Positions 9,339-18,428 of a stretch of 64,000 bases of DNA are shown here, one piece after another. Source of the stretch: Pseudomonadota bacterium (GTDB taxonomy: Bacteria > Pseudomonadota > Alphaproteobacteria > Sphingomonadales > Sphingomonadaceae); the NCBI GenBank assembly GCA_021849075.1, contig JAJZTH010000019.1:1-64000 (forward strand), read 5' to 3'. The notes below the pieces were generated by a model. That model searched no databases. It had not been told where the DNA came from and saw only the letters and a program-made list of their open reading frames with translations. The position numbers and the translations under genes were made by a program. Position 1 is the stretch's first letter, and each line of letters begins with the position of its first letter.

Positions 9339-10643
9339 ATGGATACTCTGCGGGGGCATGACGCCGCCAATGACGAAGATGATTTCGACTATGCCGATGC
9401 TATGGAGGTCGAAAATCCGCCCGTTCTCGTATCCGACGAACGGCGCATGCAGGTGCGCGCCTATAATTACTGGACGTCGTTGCTGGGGAGCCGCACCCTG
9501 CCCTCGATCGAGGATCTGGTGCCCGAACAGCTGGAGGATTTCGGTCCCCATGCCGTGCTGTTGGACTTCAGCGTCGGCCTGGACAATCCGGCCATCGTTT
9601 ATCTGGGCACTGCGCTGCGGCAGGAATGTGAGATTGAAGGCGCCATCGACTATATCAACGATGTGCCAGCCCGCTCGCTGCTCTCGCGCCTGACCGACCA
9701 TTATCTCCAGATCATCGCCAATGCCGCGCCGATCGGCTTCGAGGCCGAATTCATCAATCAGCGTGGCGCGGAAATCATGTATCGCGGCATTTTGATGCCC
9801 TTCTCCTCCGATGACGAGACGATCGACTTCGTCTTCGGCGTCATCAACTGGAAGGAAGTTGCCAGCCACGCCGTCATCGAAACGCTGGAGCAGGAAGTCG
9901 GCGAAGCGCTGCGCACCGCGCCTGTGCCGCAAAGCAGCGCACCCGTCTGGGCCGATGGTCCCGCTGCGCCGGCCGCCTCCAACTATTTCGAAGAGGATGA
10001 GGAAGAGGAAGACACGCTCGACCTGGCCGGCATGGAATGCCCGCCGGACGACGCTTCCTTGTCCGACTGGCTGGCGCTCGCCCGCGATGGCGCGGCGCGT
10101 GTCCGCATTTCCGAAGCGCGCAGCCATGCCGCCCTCTATCGCGCAGTCAGCCTGTCCTACGATTTCGCGCGCGTGGCGAAGGTGCGTCCGGACGATTATG
10201 CCGAACTGCTCGCCGACTATGGGCTGAAGGCGCAGGCGCGCAGTCCCATGACCGCGATCATCAAGCTGGTCTTCGGCGCCACCTATGACAAGACGCGCAT
10301 CACCGAATATGCGACCGCGCTCGACCATGCGATGACGCAGCAACTGGGCGTGGGCGAACTGGGCGATTATCTGGCCGCCTATCGTGGCGGCCTCAAGGCG
10401 CTGGTCCGCGACGAACGCGCCGCGCGCAAGGCCGATGCCCCTGCCCGTCCCAGCCGCCGTGATGCCGCCCGCGCCGCCATCAAGGCCGCCATCGCGATCG
10501 ATCCGGTTGCCGTCACTACCGATGCCGACGGCCTGGCCGTCGTCATTGCCCGGCGCGAAGCGGATGGCACATTGGCGATCGTCGCCGCCCTGCCGCAGGA
10601 TAGCGACCTTGGCCAGCGCGTGATCGTCGCCGCCGCCCCATAA
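9339..10643 (+). CDS. PAS-domain protein of unknown function
   Basis: 434-residue cytoplasmic protein with no signal peptide or membrane segment. Residues about 35-175 resemble the PAS_5 type found in alphaproteobacteria (MQVRAYNYWTSLLGSRTLPS, DFGPHAVLLDFS, YRGILMPFSSDDETIDFVFGVI). An acidic linker (FEEDEEEED) near residue 215 follows, then an alpha-helical region rich in Ala and Arg. No kinase, cyclase or DNA-binding output domain is visible, so the sensed signal and output are unknown. It stands alone, downstream of the tRNA, and is followed by a hairpin terminator. A long minus-strand frame covers it but is a GC-driven shadow. Confidence 0.65.
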   Translation: MDTLRGHDAANDEDDFDYADAMEVENPPVLVSDERRMQVRAYNYWTSLLGSRTLPSIEDLVPEQLEDFGPHAVLLDFSVGLDNPAIVYLGTALRQECEIEGAIDYINDVPARSLLSRLTDHYLQIIANAAPIGFEAEFINQRGAEIMYRGILMPFSSDDETIDFVFGVINWKEVASHAVIETLEQEVGEALRTAPVPQSSAPVWADGPAAPAASNYFEEDEEEEDTLDLAGMECPPDDASLSDWLALARDGAARVRISEARSHAALYRAVSLSYDFARVAKVRPDDYAELLADYGLKAQARSPMTAIIKLVFGATYDKTRITEYATALDHAMTQQLGVGELGDYLAAYRGGLKALVRDERAARKADAPARPSRRDAARAAIKAAIAIDPVAVTTDADGLAVVIARREADGTLAIVAALPQDSDLGQRVIVAAAP

Positions 10644-10763
10644 CCGGCCCCGGCAGGTTGCGCCGTGCGAATGATCGCGAACGGCGGTAAAATGCTTGGA
10701 ATAAGGCCGCATTCGCGCTCGACATGCGGCGTGCGCTGGTCGATAACAGGGTGTCAGCCACGC

Positions 10764-10789
10764 CCCGCGCCGTTTGCGCGGGCCGTTTT
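10764..10789 (+). terminator. Terminator of the PAS gene
   Basis: CCCGCGC-cgttt-GCGCGGG stem (10764-10782) followed by a short T run (CCGTTTTG). The position fits termination of the PAS gene before the glutamate dehydrogenase promoter. Confidence 0.6.
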
Positions 10790-10962
10790 GCGTTGCATCA
10801 TATAATTTCAAAAATTAGAAATTTTATTTCGCGACAAGGGTTGAGCCGCCCTTGTCGCGAGCGCATATACACGCCCCTAGCCGAGGAGTCGCACGGCGGC
10901 GTTCCAGCTCCTCCTCCGTTTACGATCAAAGCGGGAAAATCCGCTGTGAGAGGTGGAAGCGA
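10790..10962 (+). promoter_or_regulatory. Leader/promoter region of glutamate dehydrogenase with 11-bp hairpin
   Basis: An AT-rich patch at 10799-10829 stands out in this GC-rich sequence and probably holds the promoter. It is followed by a perfect inverted repeat CGCGACAAGGG/CCCTTGTCGCG (10830-10840 and 10849-10859, 8-base loop). The repeat lies about 100 bases before the gdh ATG and has no T run, so a protein-binding site or leader hairpin is more likely than a terminator. Confidence 0.45.
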
Positions 10963-13900
10963 ATGACGGCGCTGGCGGAAGCGAAGAAGAACGAAGTCGA
11001 CACGATCATCCGAAAGGCGCTGGAAGACGCGCTGAGCAAGGGCGCCCTGCCCGGCGAAAGCGAGGGACTGGACGATGCGGCTCTGACCGCCGCCGCCACG
11101 TTCCTGGGCGCGACCGCCAATGGTCGCAAACCGGGTCATGCGGTGATCGCGATGGAAACGCTGGGCGAAGGGGCCAATGGCCGCTTCATGCGGCTGGCGA
11201 TCGTCAATGACGACATGCCCTTCCTGGTGGATTCGATCGCCAATGCGCTGGCGGCCGCCGACATCACCATTCATCGACTGCTGCACCCCGTCCTGTCGGT
11301 GGAGCGCAAGGGCGACGGCGCCCTGTCCGCCATCCTGGATGATGAAGCCCCCGGCGCGCGCCGGGAATCGATGATCTATGTCGAAACCGACCGCGCCGAT
11401 TCCAAGGCGCGCCGCGCGCTGGAAAAGGCGTTGCAGGAAACGCTGTCGGACGTGCGCACCGCCGTGGCCGATTGGCCGCGCATGCAGGCGGCGATGGCCG
11501 CCGATGCGGACGCCGTGCCCGATGAGGAAGGCGCCGCCCTGCTGCGCTGGTTCCTTGCCCGCCACTTCACCCAGACCGGCCATGAAATCGTCAGCCGCGA
11601 TGGCTCCAGCAGCGCGCCGCTCGGCATCTGCACCCGGCATGACCGGCCGCTGATCGCGCCCGCCTCGCTGGAGGCCGCCTTTACCTGGTTCGAAGAAGGC
11701 AAGCGCACCCCACTGATCATCAAGTCCAGCCGCCTGTCGCGGGTGCATCGCCATGTGCTGCTGGACCTCGTCATCATCCCGGTGCGCGAGGGCAAGCAGA
11801 TCAAGGCGCTGTCGATCCACGCGGGCATGTGGACCAGTTCGGGTCTGGCCGCCACGCCGGACAAGGTGCCGTTGCTGCGATCGGCCCTGTCCACGCTGAT
11901 GGACAAGTTCGGCTTCGACCCGTCAGGCCATGCCGGCAAGACGCTGGCCCACGCCCTGACCGCGCTGCCCCATGACATCACCATCGGCTTTGATCGCGAC
12001 ACGCTGGAGCGGCTGGCGCTGACCTTCATGTCGCTGACGGATCGGCCGCGCCCCAAGCTGGCGCTCGCCACCAGCGCTCTTGCCCGCCATCTCTACGCCT
12101 TCGTCTGGCTGCCGCGCGAAGAATTGTCGACCGCGCGCCGCGTGAGCATTCAGGACATGCTGGCGCTCAAGAGCCATGGCGCGGTGCTCAGTTGGTCGAT
12201 CGCTCTGGAGGAAGGCGGCCTGGCGCTGCTGCGCATCACGCTCGATCTGCGCGACGGCGGCGTCGTGCCGGATGATGTCGCGCTGGACCGGATGCTCAAG
12301 CAAATGGTGCGCGGCTGGATTCCCGCCGTCGAGGAAGCGCTCGCCACCACCGAGGAGCCGGGCCGCGCCGCCGCGCTGGCGCAGCGTTATGGCGGCGGCT
12401 TCCCCCTTGCCTATCGCAACGGCGCAGGGCCGGAAGAAGCCGCGATCGACATTCGCCTGATTCACGGCCTGTCGGGTGAGGGCGACAAGTCGATCCGCAT
12501 CTACCGCAACCCGGAAGACAGCGCCGAACGGCTGCGCCTGAAACTCTACAGCCACGACACCGTCGCTCTGTCCGAAGTCGTCCCGGTGTTCGAAAATTTC
12601 GGCTTCCGCGTGATCGAGGAGATGACGACCGCCATCGACGGCGGCACGCTGGGCCATGTCCAGCGCTTCGTGCTGGAATTGCCGGCGGGCGGCAATGCCC
12701 AGGCCGTGGTGGATCGCGCCGCGATCGTCACCGAAGCCATCGCGCAGGTGCTAGAAGGCCATGCCGAAAATGACCGCTTCAACGAACTGATCGTCACCGC
12801 CGCCCTCGCGCCGCGGTCAGTGGTGCTGCTGCGCGCGCTCTATCGCTATCTGCGGCAGGCGGGCGTGGCCTATGGCATGGCGACCTTTGCCGACACGCTG
12901 CGCAAGGCGCAGGGCGTCACCGCCAACCTCATCACCCTGTTCGACGCCCTGCACAACCCCGCCGCGCGGGATGGCGCGGAAGACCGCATCGCCAATGCAC
13001 AGGCGGAAATCGACGCCGGGCTGGAACAGGTCAGCGCGATCGATGAAGATCGGGTGCTGCGCCTGCTCCGCGCGGTCATCACCGCAACTTTGCGCACCAA
13101 TTTCTACGCGCCCGCCGCGCAGGAAGCGCTCGCTTTCAAACTCGACAGCGCGCTGGTGCCGGGCCTGCCCGCGCCACTGCCCTGGCGCGAAATCTGGGTC
13201 TATTCCCCGCGCGTCGAGGGCATTCATTTGCGCGCCGGCCCGGTCGCGCGTGGCGGCCTGCGCTGGTCCGACCGCCGCGACGATTTCCGCACCGAAATAT
13301 TGGGCCTGATGAAGGCGCAGCGCGTGAAGAACGCCGTCATCGTGCCGACCGGCGCAAAGGGCGGCTTCTACCCCAAGCAGCTGCCCAGCCCGCAGGTCGA
13401 TCGCGACGCCTGGTTTGCCGAAGGCACGGAAAGCTATCGCATCTTCATCCGTTCGCTGCTGTCGGTGACGGACAATATCGTCAAGAACAAGGTCAAGCAC
13501 CCCGCAGATATCGTCATCCATGATGGCGACGATCCCTATTTCGTGGTCGCAGCGGACAAGGGCACCGCCACCTTCAGCGACGTCGCCAATGCGATCGCGC
13601 TGGAACAGGGCTTCTGGCTGGGCGACGCCTTCGCCAGCGGCGGCTCCAACGGCTATGACCACAAGGCGATGGGCATCACCGCGCGCGGCGCGTGGATTTC
13701 GGTCCAGCGCCACTTCGCCGAAATGGGCGTCGATGTGCAGAGCGAGCCGGTCAGCGTCGTGGGCTGCGGCGACATGTCGGGCGACGTGTTCGGCAATGGC
13801 ATGTTGCTCAGCAAAGCGATCAAGCTGGTCGCCGCCTTCGACCATCGCCATATCTTCTTCGACCCCGCGCCCGATCCCGCGAAAAGCTGGGAAGAGCGCA

Positions 13901-15627
13901 ACCGTATGTTCGCCCTGCCCCGGTCGAGCTGGGAGGATTATGACAAGGCGCTTATTTCCAAGGGCGGCGGCGTCTTCTCGCGCAGCCTCAAGCGCATCCC
14001 CCTGACGCCCGAAATGCAGGCGATCCTGGATGTCACGGACAAGGAAATGGAGCCGGCCGCACTCATCTCCGCGATCCTGAAGGCGCCGGCCGACCTGCTC
14101 TGGTTCGGCGGCATCGGCACCTATGTAAAGGCGGCGGCGCAAAGCCATGGCGATGTGGGCGATCCCGCCAATGATCGCCTGCGCATCAACGCCGAACAGC
14201 TGCGCGTCAAGGTGGTGGGCGAAGGCGCAAACCTCGGCACCACCCAGGCGGGCCGCATCGCTTTCTCGCTGCGCGGCGGGCGGATCAACACGGACTTCAT
14301 CGACAATTCGGCCGGCGTCGATTGTTCGGATAATGAAGTGAACATCAAGATCGCGCTGAACAAGGAAATGGCGGAAGGCCGCCTGCCCTTCGACAAGCGC
14401 AACGCGCTGCTGGAAAGCATGACCGATGCGGTAGGCGACATCGTGCTGGAGGATAACCGGCTTCAGGCGCTGGGCCTTTCCATCGCCGAAGCGGGCGGCG
14501 CGGCCGACCTCGCCTCCTATGTCCGCCTGATCGAGACGTTCGAGGAAACCGGACGGCTTGATCGTCAGGTGGAAGGGCTGGCCGCAAATGACCAGTTGCT
14601 GCGCCGGGGTCAGGATGGCCTGGGCCTCACCCGCCCTGAACTCGCCGTGCTGCTCTCCACCGCCAAGCTGGCGTTGCAGGACGCGATCGAACATGGCGAA
14701 CTGGCGTCCGACGCCAGCATGGGCGCCGAACTCGCCGCCGCCTTCCCCCCTGCCATGCAGAAGAAGGAAGCGGACGCGATCGCAGCTCATGCGCTGAAGA
14801 AGGAAATCATCGCCACCAAGGTCGCGAACCGCATCGTCAATCGCCTCGGCCTCATCCATCCGTTCGAACTGGCGGAGGAGGAAGGCTGCTCGCTCGCCGA
14901 CCTCGCCAGCGCCTTCCTGATCGCCGAGCGGCTCTACGACATTCGGACCCTGTGGGATGACATCGACGCCGCTGACATGGGCGAAGCCGCGCGCCTTGCC
15001 CTGTTCAGCGACATCGCCAGCGGCATGCGTGCGCAGATTGCCGATATCCTGCGCGCCGTGCCTGCCGGCACGCTTCCGGCGCAGGGGCATGATCGTCTGG
15101 CCAAGGGCGTGGGCGCGCTCGCATCGCAGGTCGACGATCTGCTGACCAGCGAAGCGCAGCGCCGCGTCAATGCCGTGACCGATCGCCTGCTCGGCCTTGG
15201 CGCGCCCGAAACGCTGGCGGTGCGCACCGCCGGCCTGTTCAAACTGGACGGCGCCGTCGGCATCGCGGCGCTGGCCGCGCGACTGGATCTGGAGGAGATC
15301 GCGCTCACCCGCGCCTTCACCCATCTGGGCGAAGCCGTCGGCATCGACTGGGTTCAGTCCACCGCCGCCCGCATGGAGCCGACCGACCCGTGGGAACGCC
15401 TGCTCATCTCTGGCGTCGCGCGCGACATGCAACAGGTGCGGCTTGACTTCCTGGCCCAGGGCAAGGGCAAGGATATTGCCGAGCATGTCGAACAATGGCT
15501 CCAGGCCAAGGGCGCGCGCATCCAGCAATTCCGCTCGCTCGTCCACCGCGCCAAGGCGGCGGCGACGCCCAATGTCGCCATGCTGGCCGAAATCGCCGGG
15601 CAAGCCCGCGGCCTGCTGGGCCGCTGA
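10963..15627 (+). CDS. gdhZ: NAD-specific glutamate dehydrogenase, 180-kDa class
   Basis: Large NAD-glutamate dehydrogenase (1554 residues, normal for the L-180 class), converting glutamate to 2-oxoglutarate and ammonia in the cytoplasm. An N-terminal regulatory region with ACT-like segments precedes the catalytic core. The core includes the glutamate-binding segment ARGGLRWSDRRDDFRTEILG, PTGAKGGFYPK, and the dinucleotide-binding part with GVDCSDNEVNIKIA. ATG 10963 (MTALAEAKKNE) is chosen over upstream in-frame starts because AGGTGG precedes it and homology begins there. The gene is single, with its own upstream hairpin and a strong downstream terminator. The symbol follows the Caulobacter homologue of this class; other names (gdhB, gdh2) are in use. 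Confidence 0.95.
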   Translation: MTALAEAKKNEVDTIIRKALEDALSKGALPGESEGLDDAALTAAATFLGATANGRKPGHAVIAMETLGEGANGRFMRLAIVNDDMPFLVDSIANALAAADITIHRLLHPVLSVERKGDGALSAILDDEAPGARRESMIYVETDRADSKARRALEKALQETLSDVRTAVADWPRMQAAMAADADAVPDEEGAALLRWFLARHFTQTGHEIVSRDGSSSAPLGICTRHDRPLIAPASLEAAFTWFEEGKRTPLIIKSSRLSRVHRHVLLDLVIIPVREGKQIKALSIHAGMWTSSGLAATPDKVPLLRSALSTLMDKFGFDPSGHAGKTLAHALTALPHDITIGFDRDTLERLALTFMSLTDRPRPKLALATSALARHLYAFVWLPREELSTARRVSIQDMLALKSHGAVLSWSIALEEGGLALLRITLDLRDGGVVPDDVALDRMLKQMVRGWIPAVEEALATTEEPGRAAALAQRYGGGFPLAYRNGAGPEEAAIDIRLIHGLSGEGDKSIRIYRNPEDSAERLRLKLYSHDTVALSEVVPVFENFGFRVIEEMTTAIDGGTLGHVQRFVLELPAGGNAQAVVDRAAIVTEAIAQVLEGHAENDRFNELIVTAALAPRSVVLLRALYRYLRQAGVAYGMATFADTLRKAQGVTANLITLFDALHNPAARDGAEDRIANAQAEIDAGLEQVSAIDEDRVLRLLRAVITATLRTNFYAPAAQEALAFKLDSALVPGLPAPLPWREIWVYSPRVEGIHLRAGPVARGGLRWSDRRDDFRTEILGLMKAQRVKNAVIVPTGAKGGFYPKQLPSPQVDRDAWFAEGTESYRIFIRSLLSVTDNIVKNKVKHPADIVIHDGDDPYFVVAADKGTATFSDVANAIALEQGFWLGDAFASGGSNGYDHKAMGITARGAWISVQRHFAEMGVDVQSEPVSVVGCGDMSGDVFGNGMLLSKAIKLVAAFDHRHIFFDPAPDPAKSWEERNRMFALPRSSWEDYDKALISKGGGVFSRSLKRIPLTPEMQAILDVTDKEMEPAALISAILKAPADLLWFGGIGTYVKAAAQSHGDVGDPANDRLRINAEQLRVKVVGEGANLGTTQAGRIAFSLRGGRINTDFIDNSAGVDCSDNEVNIKIALNKEMAEGRLPFDKRNALLESMTDAVGDIVLEDNRLQALGLSIAEAGGAADLASYVRLIETFEETGRLDRQVEGLAANDQLLRRGQDGLGLTRPELAVLLSTAKLALQDAIEHGELASDASMGAELAAAFPPAMQKKEADAIAAHALKKEIIATKVANRIVNRLGLIHPFELAEEEGCSLADLASAFLIAERLYDIRTLWDDIDAADMGEAARLALFSDIASGMRAQIADILRAVPAGTLPAQGHDRLAKGVGALASQVDDLLTSEAQRRVNAVTDRLLGLGAPETLAVRTAGLFKLDGAVGIAALAARLDLEEIALTRAFTHLGEAVGIDWVQSTAARMEPTDPWERLLISGVARDMQQVRLDFLAQGKGKDIAEHVEQWLQAKGARIQQFRSLVHRAKAAATPNVAMLAEIAGQARGLLGR

Positions 15628-15645
15628 CCCTCGATCAACACAAAA

Positions 15646-15680
15646 GGGGCGCCATCCGATGCGGATGGCGCCCCTTTTTT
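15646..15680 (+). terminator. Rho-independent terminator of gdh
   Basis: A perfect 12-bp stem GGGGCGCCATCC/GGATGGCGCCCC with five-base loop at 15646-15674, followed by six T, 19 bases after the gdh stop. Confidence 0.95.
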
Positions 15681-15723
15681 ATGGCTGTAATGCTTTCACG
15701 CTTATGCCTTAAACACCCAACAT

Positions 15724-15825
15724 CCGTTCGGGCTGAGCTTGTCGAAACCCCGCTCTTTCTTGACGATTAAGAAAAGTGCAGCCCCCTTCGACTGCCTGCC
15801 AAGGCAGGCGCTCAGGGCGAACGGG
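15724..15825. repeat. REP-like palindromic element, copy 1
   Basis: CCGTTCGGGCTGAGCTTGTC at 15724-15743 is followed in inverted orientation by a matching half ending GCTCAGGGCGAACGG (15811-15825). The CTGAGC-TTGTCGAA core recurs at 20331 and 30470. Such elements are common between genes in sphingomonads and carry no coding capacity. Confidence 0.75.
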
Positions 15826-15858
15826 TTATGTTTAAAGCCAGGTGCCTTACCCTTGATC

Positions 15859-15907
15859 GATGTAAAAAAGGGGGCATCCTAATCAGATGCCCCCTTTTCT
15901 TTACATC
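15859..15907 (-). terminator. Bidirectional hairpin terminating the mlaA-like gene
   Basis: The stem GGGGGCATC/GATGCCCCC with seven-base loop is extended outward by GATGTAAA/TTTACATC pairing, with A and T tracts on both sides. It lies 18 bases past the minus-strand stop. Confidence 0.85.
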
Positions 15908-15924
15908 GGTGATGATCAAACCGC

Positions 15925-16929
15925 TTAAGGCTGCGGCGCGTCCGTCGCCGGCGCATCATCCACGGCATCGTCATCGCCATAAGGATCGGGGATCGTCACC
16001 TTGGGCGCACCCTTCTTGCCGGGCGTCGGCATATCCTCGCCATAGATGGGGACCACGCCTTCCGGCGGCGCGCGACCATGCAGCGCGTCAATCTCCGCCT
16101 GCCGCTGCTTCATGTAAAGATTTTTGTAGACGGTATAGGGGTCGTCTTCCTTGCGGATCGCCTGGATCGTTTCGTCGAACGCCGCACGCTCGCCAAGCTG
16201 GTTCAGGATCGTCGTCGGGATGACGAAAGCCGGCGTATTGAACGGCTTGCCCACCGCCAGCGGCACGATCATCTTGTCCACCGTGTCGCCGATAATATCG
16301 CGCAACGTCGTCGGGCCGACGATTGGCAGATACATGTACGGCCCGGGACCAATGCCATAATAGCCCAGCGTGTTGGCAAGTCCGTTATTGCGATGCGGCA
16401 GATGGAAAGGCTTGCGCTTGGCGACGTCGAACAGGCCCAGGAAACCCAGAGTCGAATTGACGCCGAAGCGCCCTGCCGTCTCCGCCGCCTTGCCCGGTTT
16501 GAACTGGAGCAGATAGGCGGCGAACACCACCGGTTCCTGCAAGTTGGAGAAGAAATTGCGCAGCCCCTTGCGCACCGGACGCGGCAGGCCCTTGTTATAG
16601 GCTTTGGCGACTGGCTCCACGACCGCCTTGTCGACCGACTGCACCGCTTCGAAACTCTTGGCGTTCAGCTGCTCCAGCGGGTCGCCCTTGGGCGCGCCCT
16701 TATCGCCGGTGACGACGATATCCTGCCCGGCGGCGTCAGCGGACGGCGGAGTCGTGGGCGCAACGGGCGGCGGCGCGGCGTCGACCGCCTGATCCGGCGC
16801 AGCGCCGGCAGGCGCGCTATCCTGCAACACAGCGGCGTCCGCAACGGCGGCCATGGCCAGTTGCGGCGCATCGGCCTGCGCCTGGGTCCCCATCATCATC
16901 ATTCCCGCGGCGACGGCCGGCAGCAGCAT
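15925..16929 (-). CDS. mlaA: MlaA/VacJ-family outer membrane lipid asymmetry protein
   Basis: 334-residue MlaA-family protein, which in Proteobacteria removes mislocalised phospholipid from the outer leaflet of the outer membrane and hands it to MlaC. The family core spans about residues 90-270: RNFFSNLQEPVVFAAYLLQ, GRFGVNSTLGFLGLFDVA, the signature GYYGIGPGPYMYLPIVGPTTLRD and PYTVYKNLYMKQR. ATG 16929 follows AGGGAAAAG and begins a signal peptide (MLLPAVAAGMMMMGTQAQA). No lipobox cysteine follows, so unlike classical VacJ it does not look lipidated. A Pro/Ala-rich linker precedes the domain and an acidic tail follows. No mlaBCDEF genes are nearby. Confidence 0.88.
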   Translation of the reverse strand: MLLPAVAAGMMMMGTQAQADAPQLAMAAVADAAVLQDSAPAGAAPDQAVDAAPPPVAPTTPPSADAAGQDIVVTGDKGAPKGDPLEQLNAKSFEAVQSVDKAVVEPVAKAYNKGLPRPVRKGLRNFFSNLQEPVVFAAYLLQFKPGKAAETAGRFGVNSTLGFLGLFDVAKRKPFHLPHRNNGLANTLGYYGIGPGPYMYLPIVGPTTLRDIIGDTVDKMIVPLAVGKPFNTPAFVIPTTILNQLGERAAFDETIQAIRKEDDPYTVYKNLYMKQRQAEIDALHGRAPPEGVVPIYGEDMPTPGKKGAPKVTIPDPYGDDDAVDDAPATDAPQP

Positions 16930-17147
16930 AGTCTTTTCCCTGTTGCGGCCACCGCTCGCTCTCCTGAAGAGCGGACCGTTCTGCGCCCGACGTCCCGGCG
17001 CCATTTCATCCGTGTTACATCGGGCAGACACTGCGGCTAGGCGGGATGACCGCGCCCGTCAATAGCACCGCTGCGCAGCCACCTTTGCCGTAAGGGCATC
17101 CGCCGCAAGAAGATCAATCGCTTACATTTTGATACAATTTACCCAAT

Positions 17148-17177
17148 GCGACTCGTTTGCAATTGCGAGTCGTTCGC
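17148..17177 (+). promoter_or_regulatory. Tandem Fur-like operator
   Basis: Two 13-base direct repeats, GCGACTCGTTTGC (17148-17160) and GCGAGTCGTTCGC (17165-17177), are separated by AATT. Each resembles the GCGAnTCnTTCGC type of Fur-box half-site in alphaproteobacteria. They lie 45-75 bases before the PepSY operon, which suggests iron-dependent repression; the regulator is inferred. Confidence 0.5.
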
Positions 17178-17221
17178 GGTATGCGATCCGCCTCATTTCT
17201 TGCAGGACTTGTCCCTTTCCG

Positions 17222-17866
17222 ATGCACGGAACCGCCCGCGTCCCGACCCAAAAGAAGAAGAGCGCCAAGGCTTTTTGGCTGAAGCAGCTGCATACCTGGC
17301 ATTGGGTCAGTTCGGCGATCAGCCTCATTGGCCTGCTGCTCTTCGCCTTTACCGGCATCACCCTCAACCACGCCGCCGATGTCGAGGGCGCGCCGCAGAC
17401 CATTTCGAAAAACGCCACCCTGCCCGCCGATCTGCTGAAACAGGTCGCGGCAGACGATGCGCCTGATACCAAAAAGCCGCTGCCCGCTCCCGTCGCCGCA
17501 TGGGTGGAAAAGGCAATCGGCCAGAGCGGCGCGGGCGTTGCCGAATGGTCGGCCGACGAAGTCTATCTCCCCCTGCCCCGCCCCGGCGGCGACGGCTGGG
17601 TCGCGATCGACCGGCATGAAGGCGCCGTCACCAGCGAAAGCACCAGCCGCGGCTGGATCAGCTATCTCAATGATCTGCACAAGGGCCGCAATGCCGGCGA
17701 CGCCTGGAAATGGTTCATCGATATTTTCGCGGTCGCCTGCTTCCTGTTCGCCCTGACCGGGCTGCTGCTGCTGCAACTGCACGCAAAGAAGCGCCCGACC
17801 ACCTGGCCGATCGTCATCGCCGGCCTTGTCATTCCGGCGATCCTCGCCGTCATCTTCATCCACTAA
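17222..17866 (+). CDS. PepSY-type membrane protein
   Basis: 214-residue membrane protein of the PepSY-associated TM family. From ATG 17222 (MHGTARVPTQKKK) a basic N-terminus leads to a first helix at about 30-50 with the HTWHWVSSAISLIGLLLFAFTG signature. A periplasmic PepSY-like part (EVYLPLPRPGGDGWVAIDRHEG, ISYLNDLHKGR) follows, then two C-terminal helices. His residues in the helices could bind haem, as in related proteins that carry electrons across the inner membrane. It heads an operon with DUF2271, DUF4198 and ApbE genes, a set linked to extracytoplasmic flavin-based electron transfer and iron uptake. The upstream Fur-like repeats agree. Confidence 0.8.
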   Translation: MHGTARVPTQKKKSAKAFWLKQLHTWHWVSSAISLIGLLLFAFTGITLNHAADVEGAPQTISKNATLPADLLKQVAADDAPDTKKPLPAPVAAWVEKAIGQSGAGVAEWSADEVYLPLPRPGGDGWVAIDRHEGAVTSESTSRGWISYLNDLHKGRNAGDAWKWFIDIFAVACFLFALTGLLLLQLHAKKRPTTWPIVIAGLVIPAILAVIFIH

Positions 17867-17884
17867 CGGGGGATTTTTCCGCAC

Positions 17885-18415
17885 ATGCAGATTACCCACA
17901 AGCTCATGCTGACGAGCGGGGCGACACTGAGCGCCGCCGCAACGCTTGCCGCGCCCGCAACCGCGCAGACGCTGGACGTCACGCTGACGCTGCCGCGCCT
18001 GTCGGTCGCCGAATATCATCGCCCCTATGTCGCGATCTGGATCGAAAAGGAAGGCGCGCCTGCCCGGACCCTGTCCGTTCTCTATGATCTGGGCAAGCGC
18101 AACAATGCCGGCACGAAATGGCTGCGGGACGTACGCAGCTGGTGGCGCGTATCGGGTCGTTCGCTCAGCCTGCCGGCCGACGGCGTCAGCGGCGCCACGC
18201 GCGCGCCCGGAACCCATAAGCTCAGCTTCGTCTCCGGAAAGGGCGGCATGCCCACGCTGACGCCGGGCAAATATACGCTGGTGGTCGAAGCCGCGCGGGA
18301 AGTGGGCGGCCGGGAAGTGGTCCGCGTGCCGCTGACCGTCACGGCATCGGGCGCCAAGGGCAGCGCGACCGGCTCCGCCGAACTCGGTGCCGTCGCCGTC
18401 AACCTGTCACGCTAA
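17885..18415 (+). CDS. DUF2271 periplasmic protein with probable FMN-attachment motif
   Basis: 176 residues with a signal peptide cut near ATAQ-T (residue 28), followed by a beta-rich DUF2271 domain (VTLTLPRLSVAEYHRPYVAIWIE, WWRVSGRSLS). At residues 99-105 it reads DGVSGAT, which matches the D-G-x-(S/T)-(G/S)-A-T pattern that ApbE enzymes flavinylate on the final Thr, here Thr105. An ApbE gene is in the same operon, so this protein is the likely flavinylated electron carrier downstream of the PepSY membrane protein. The motif is visible; covalent FMN is a prediction. It lies 18 bases after the PepSY gene. Confidence 0.8.
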   Translation: MQITHKLMLTSGATLSAAATLAAPATAQTLDVTLTLPRLSVAEYHRPYVAIWIEKEGAPARTLSVLYDLGKRNNAGTKWLRDVRSWWRVSGRSLSLPADGVSGATRAPGTHKLSFVSGKGGMPTLTPGKYTLVVEAAREVGGREVVRVPLTVTASGAKGSATGSAELGAVAVNLSR

Positions 18416-18428
18416 GGAGGGGATTGCC

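Noticed and set aside
9264..10811. 515-codon minus-strand frame covering the PAS gene
   Set aside because: His/Arg/Gly-rich antisense translation; the plus-strand protein has the PAS fold, a sensible start and a terminator.
12817..15603. 928-codon open frame on the minus strand opposite glutamate dehydrogenase
   Set aside because: It is the antisense of a clearly coding gene, with low-complexity Arg/Gly/Ala-rich translation and no motifs; long antisense frames are expected at this GC content.
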